A stretch of DNA of 64,000 bases, taken from the NCBI GenBank assembly GCA_021776795.1, contig JAJFFC010000030.1, forward strand, positions 1 to 64,000. Reading direction: 5' to 3'. Both the position numbers and the translations under genes were made by a program. Source of the stretch: Planctomycetota bacterium. GTDB lineage: Bacteria > Planctomycetota > UBA1135. The notes under the pieces were generated by a model that was not told the DNA's origin, did not search any database, and saw only the letters and a program-made list of their open reading frames with translations. Shown here in pieces: positions 62,039-64,000 of this stretch (positions within the stretch are counted from its first letter, which is position 1; each line of letters begins with the position of its first letter).

Positions 62039-63946
62039 CTAGAAGCGACGGAACTTCTGGCCGGGGCGGTTGCCGCCCTTGTTGAAGGGGCGCTTGCCAC
62101 CTTTGTGGTGGCCGCCGAAGCCTCCGCCGTGGCGTGGACCATGATGGCCACCGCCTTCGCGGCGTGGGCCGCCTGGCTGGAAGTCTTCTTCGCGCTCTTG
62201 GCCAGTGACCTTGGCGATGTCGAGCTGCTGCCCGCACACGCGCGCGCGCCGGAGGTCTTCAAAGATTTCGTGAGGCATGCCTTCGGGCAAATCGACCGTG
62301 CTGAAGCCTTCGTAGATTTCGATGCGCCCAACATGCTTGCCTTCAAGGCCGGCTTCGCCAGTGATGGCGCCAACAATTTGCCCTGGGCGCACACCATGGT
62401 GATGGCCGACGGCAATGCGGAAGCGCTCCATGCCTTGCTCCGTGGATGGACCGGGCATTGGTTTGCGCTCGCGGCGCGGTTCGCGGTCTTCATAGCCACC
62501 CCGACCGCGATCTTCATAGCGGTCACGGCCTCGGCCTTCGTCGCGGCGCTCGGAGCGGCCACGGGCTTCATCGCTGCCGCGCGTCTGGCGATAGCTGGTC
62601 ATGTCGGCAAAGTCGACATGCAGCGGGCGATCCTTTTGCGCCATGGCAGCAAGTGCACCAGCCACATCTTCTAAGGGAACGCCAGCCGACTCTGTGAACT
62701 CACGCACCAGATTGCGGAAGAACTCGGCGTTGTCGTCGTTCATGGCGGCGGCAATCGTCTCCTTGAAGCGAGCGACGCGCATGTCGGTGATGTCTTCATT
62801 CGAAGGCATCTGCATGGGTTCAATTTCGGCGCGAGTGGCGCGTTCAATCGATCGCAGCATGCGCTTTTCGCGCGGCGTCACGAACAAGATCGCCTGACCC
62901 TTGCGGCCTGCACGCCCGGTCCGCCCAATGCGGTGGACATAAGACTCGGTGTCGTAAGGGATGTCGTAATTGATTACATGGCTGATGCGGTCGAGGTCGA
63001 GACCTCGTGCGGCGACATCGGTCGCGACCAGAATGTCGAGCTTGCCGGCCTTGAAACGGTCGACGACGCGCTCTCGTTGCGCTTGTGCTAGCTCGCCACT
63101 CAAAGCGGCCGAGGCATATCCGCGCGACTCCAATCGTTCGGCGACCTGGCTGGCGGCAATTTTGGTACGGACGAAGACAATCATGCCGTCGTACTCTTCG
63201 AACTCGAGAAGACGGGCCAAGGCCTCGAGCTTCTGGTTGCCATTCACCACGCGGAAGCGCTGGGTAATGGTAGTGGCGGTTTGGGTCTTGACCTTAATCG
63301 TGACCTCGGCTGGGTCGGTCAAGTGCTCCTGCGCAATCCGGCGGATTACCGAAGGCATGGTTGCTGAGAACAAAGCGGTGCGGTGGCCCGAGGGCAACTG
63401 CTCGAGAATCCATTTCACATCGTCGATGAAGCCCATGCGCAACATTTCGTCGGCTTCGTCGAGGACCAGAGTTTTCAGTGCTTCCAGCTTTAGTGAGCCG
63501 CGCCGCATGTGATCCATGACGCGGCCAGGAGTGCCAACCACGACGTGAACCCCGCGCTTGAGTGGACGCAACTGCAGGTTGTAGGACTGTCCGCCGTAAA
63601 TCGGCAGGACATTGAGCCCTGGCATGTGCTTGGCATAGCGCTCAAAGGCTTCGGCCACCTGAATCGCGAGCTCACGGGTAGGAGCTAACACCATCACCTG
63701 CGGGGCGTTGGTGACTAGGTCCATCTGCTGCAGCAGTGGCCACGCAAAGGCGCCGGTTTTTCCGGTTCCGGTCTGGGCCTGGCCGACGACATCGCGGCCA
63801 GCGAGCAAATGAGGCACAACTTGTGCCTGAATTGGGGAAGGAGTCTCGTAGCCTGAGTCGGCTAGAGCCTTCAAAACGGGTCCAGAAAGGCCAAGCTCCT
63901 CAAATGTAGGCAGAGTGGGCTTGTCGCTGAGTTCTTGTTCGGTCAT
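62039..63946 (-). CDS. deaD: DEAD-box RNA helicase with DbpA-type RNA-binding domain (DeaD/CsdA-like)
   Basis: 635 residues. N-terminal helicase core with all motifs in order: Q motif (LADSGYETPSPIQAQ), AQTGTGKTGAF, PTRELAIQV, GTPGRVMDHM, DEADEML, SATMP, ARGLDLDRI and HRIGRTGRAGR. A linker of about 80 residues rich in Arg, Gly and Asp (RSERRDEGRGRDRYEDRGRG) leads to a DbpA RNA-binding domain (FRIAVGHHHGVRPGQIVGAITGEAGLEGKHVGRIEIYEGFSTVDLP), then a Gly/His-rich end. Works in ribosome assembly and cold-stress RNA unwinding. ATG at 63944-63946; a TTG just before it is less likely. Confidence 0.94.
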   Translation of the reverse strand: MTEQELSDKPTLPTFEELGLSGPVLKALADSGYETPSPIQAQVVPHLLAGRDVVGQAQTGTGKTGAFAWPLLQQMDLVTNAPQVMVLAPTRELAIQVAEAFERYAKHMPGLNVLPIYGGQSYNLQLRPLKRGVHVVVGTPGRVMDHMRRGSLKLEALKTLVLDEADEMLRMGFIDDVKWILEQLPSGHRTALFSATMPSVIRRIAQEHLTDPAEVTIKVKTQTATTITQRFRVVNGNQKLEALARLLEFEEYDGMIVFVRTKIAASQVAERLESRGYASAALSGELAQAQRERVVDRFKAGKLDILVATDVAARGLDLDRISHVINYDIPYDTESYVHRIGRTGRAGRKGQAILFVTPREKRMLRSIERATRAEIEPMQMPSNEDITDMRVARFKETIAAAMNDDNAEFFRNLVREFTESAGVPLEDVAGALAAMAQKDRPLHVDFADMTSYRQTRGSDEARGRSERRDEGRGRDRYEDRGRGGYEDREPRRERKPMPGPSTEQGMERFRIAVGHHHGVRPGQIVGAITGEAGLEGKHVGRIEIYEGFSTVDLPEGMPHEIFEDLRRARVCGQQLDIAKVTGQEREEDFQPGGPRREGGGHHGPRHGGGFGGHHKGGKRPFNKGGNRPGQKFRRF

Positions 63947-63953
63947 CAAAACG

Positions 63954-63974
63954 GGTTCGGAGCATTTCCGAACC
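63954..63974 (-). promoter_or_regulatory. Perfect hairpin in the deaD leader
   Basis: GGTTCGGA (63954-63961) and TCCGAACC (63967-63974) form a perfect 8-pair stem with a 5-base loop only 8 bases upstream of the deaD ATG, where a Shine-Dalgarno is expected but not obvious. Such leaders can regulate translation of cold-shock helicases; here this is inference. Confidence 0.5.
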
Positions 63975-64000
63975 GCCCATTCTAACAGGGTTTAGCCATC

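Overview
The window is one contiguous stretch of bacterial chromosome, almost certainly from an uncultured lineage. Gene content suggests a Planctomycetota-like or similar marine, Gram-negative-type heterotroph: many lipoboxes and signal peptides, CotH/lamin-tail, sortilin/BNR propeller, PD40, TPR and DUF3754 proteins, and selenocysteine use. The phylum assignment is inference. No rRNA, tRNA, CRISPR array, integrase or transposase is visible.

Left part (1-17.4 kb) looks accessory. It is a run of small, unrelated, mostly plus-strand genes (truncated RlmB-like methyltransferase, NAD-binding protein, SnoaL-like, lipoprotein, GGCT, CPBP protease, VOC, ASCH, small membrane proteins). At least four intergenic spacers carry a shared element resembling integron attC sites: a core ending in CCCGTTR, with GCCTAAC-type left ends at two sites. 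Set into this run (3.6-11.5 kb) is a strikingly GC-rich minus-strand operon for an Mrp-type Na+/H+ antiporter: mrpE, F, G, B, C, three MrpD-like subunits and a small membrane protein. Its MrpE carries an N-terminal eRF1-domain-3-like zinc-ribbon module.

Middle part (17.4-35.7 kb): secreted CotH/LTD protein, SDR-DUF2867 protein, subtilisin, small lipoproteins, FNT channel, DUF523, methyltransferases, a Fur/PerR regulator divergent from an exported KatG, an arylsulfotransferase-like lipoprotein and a sodium:solute symporter.

The most striking locus is 35.73-36.75 kb: one reading frame interrupted by two in-frame TGA codons, each followed at the proper distance by a hairpin with a GUU-containing apical loop. 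I read it as a double-selenocysteine protein: a thioredoxin-like domain with a VPGU motif joined to an MsrA-like domain whose catalytic GCFW is SUFW. Its stop overlaps the start of a PhnB-like VOC gene. Next comes an MGMT-like gene broken by an in-frame TAG at a point where the conserved domain continues downstream in frame.

Right part (37.6-64 kb): S41 protease, TPR proteins, SecD-head lipoprotein, O-methyltransferase, class III alcohol dehydrogenase with a hydrolase, DUF3754 protein, a 1267-residue papain-like secreted protein, GST/HxlR divergent pair, thioredoxin-fold and PD40 lipoproteins, MoaD plus BNR propeller, CYTH, a LAB_N-cupin fusion, a large sortilin-like propeller protein, tag glycosylase, TMEM175 channel, exported methyltransferase, and a DeaD-type helicase with a leader hairpin. 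Redox and damage functions recur (KatG/PerR, OsmC, selenoprotein, MGMT-like, Tag, GST, FrmA-like).
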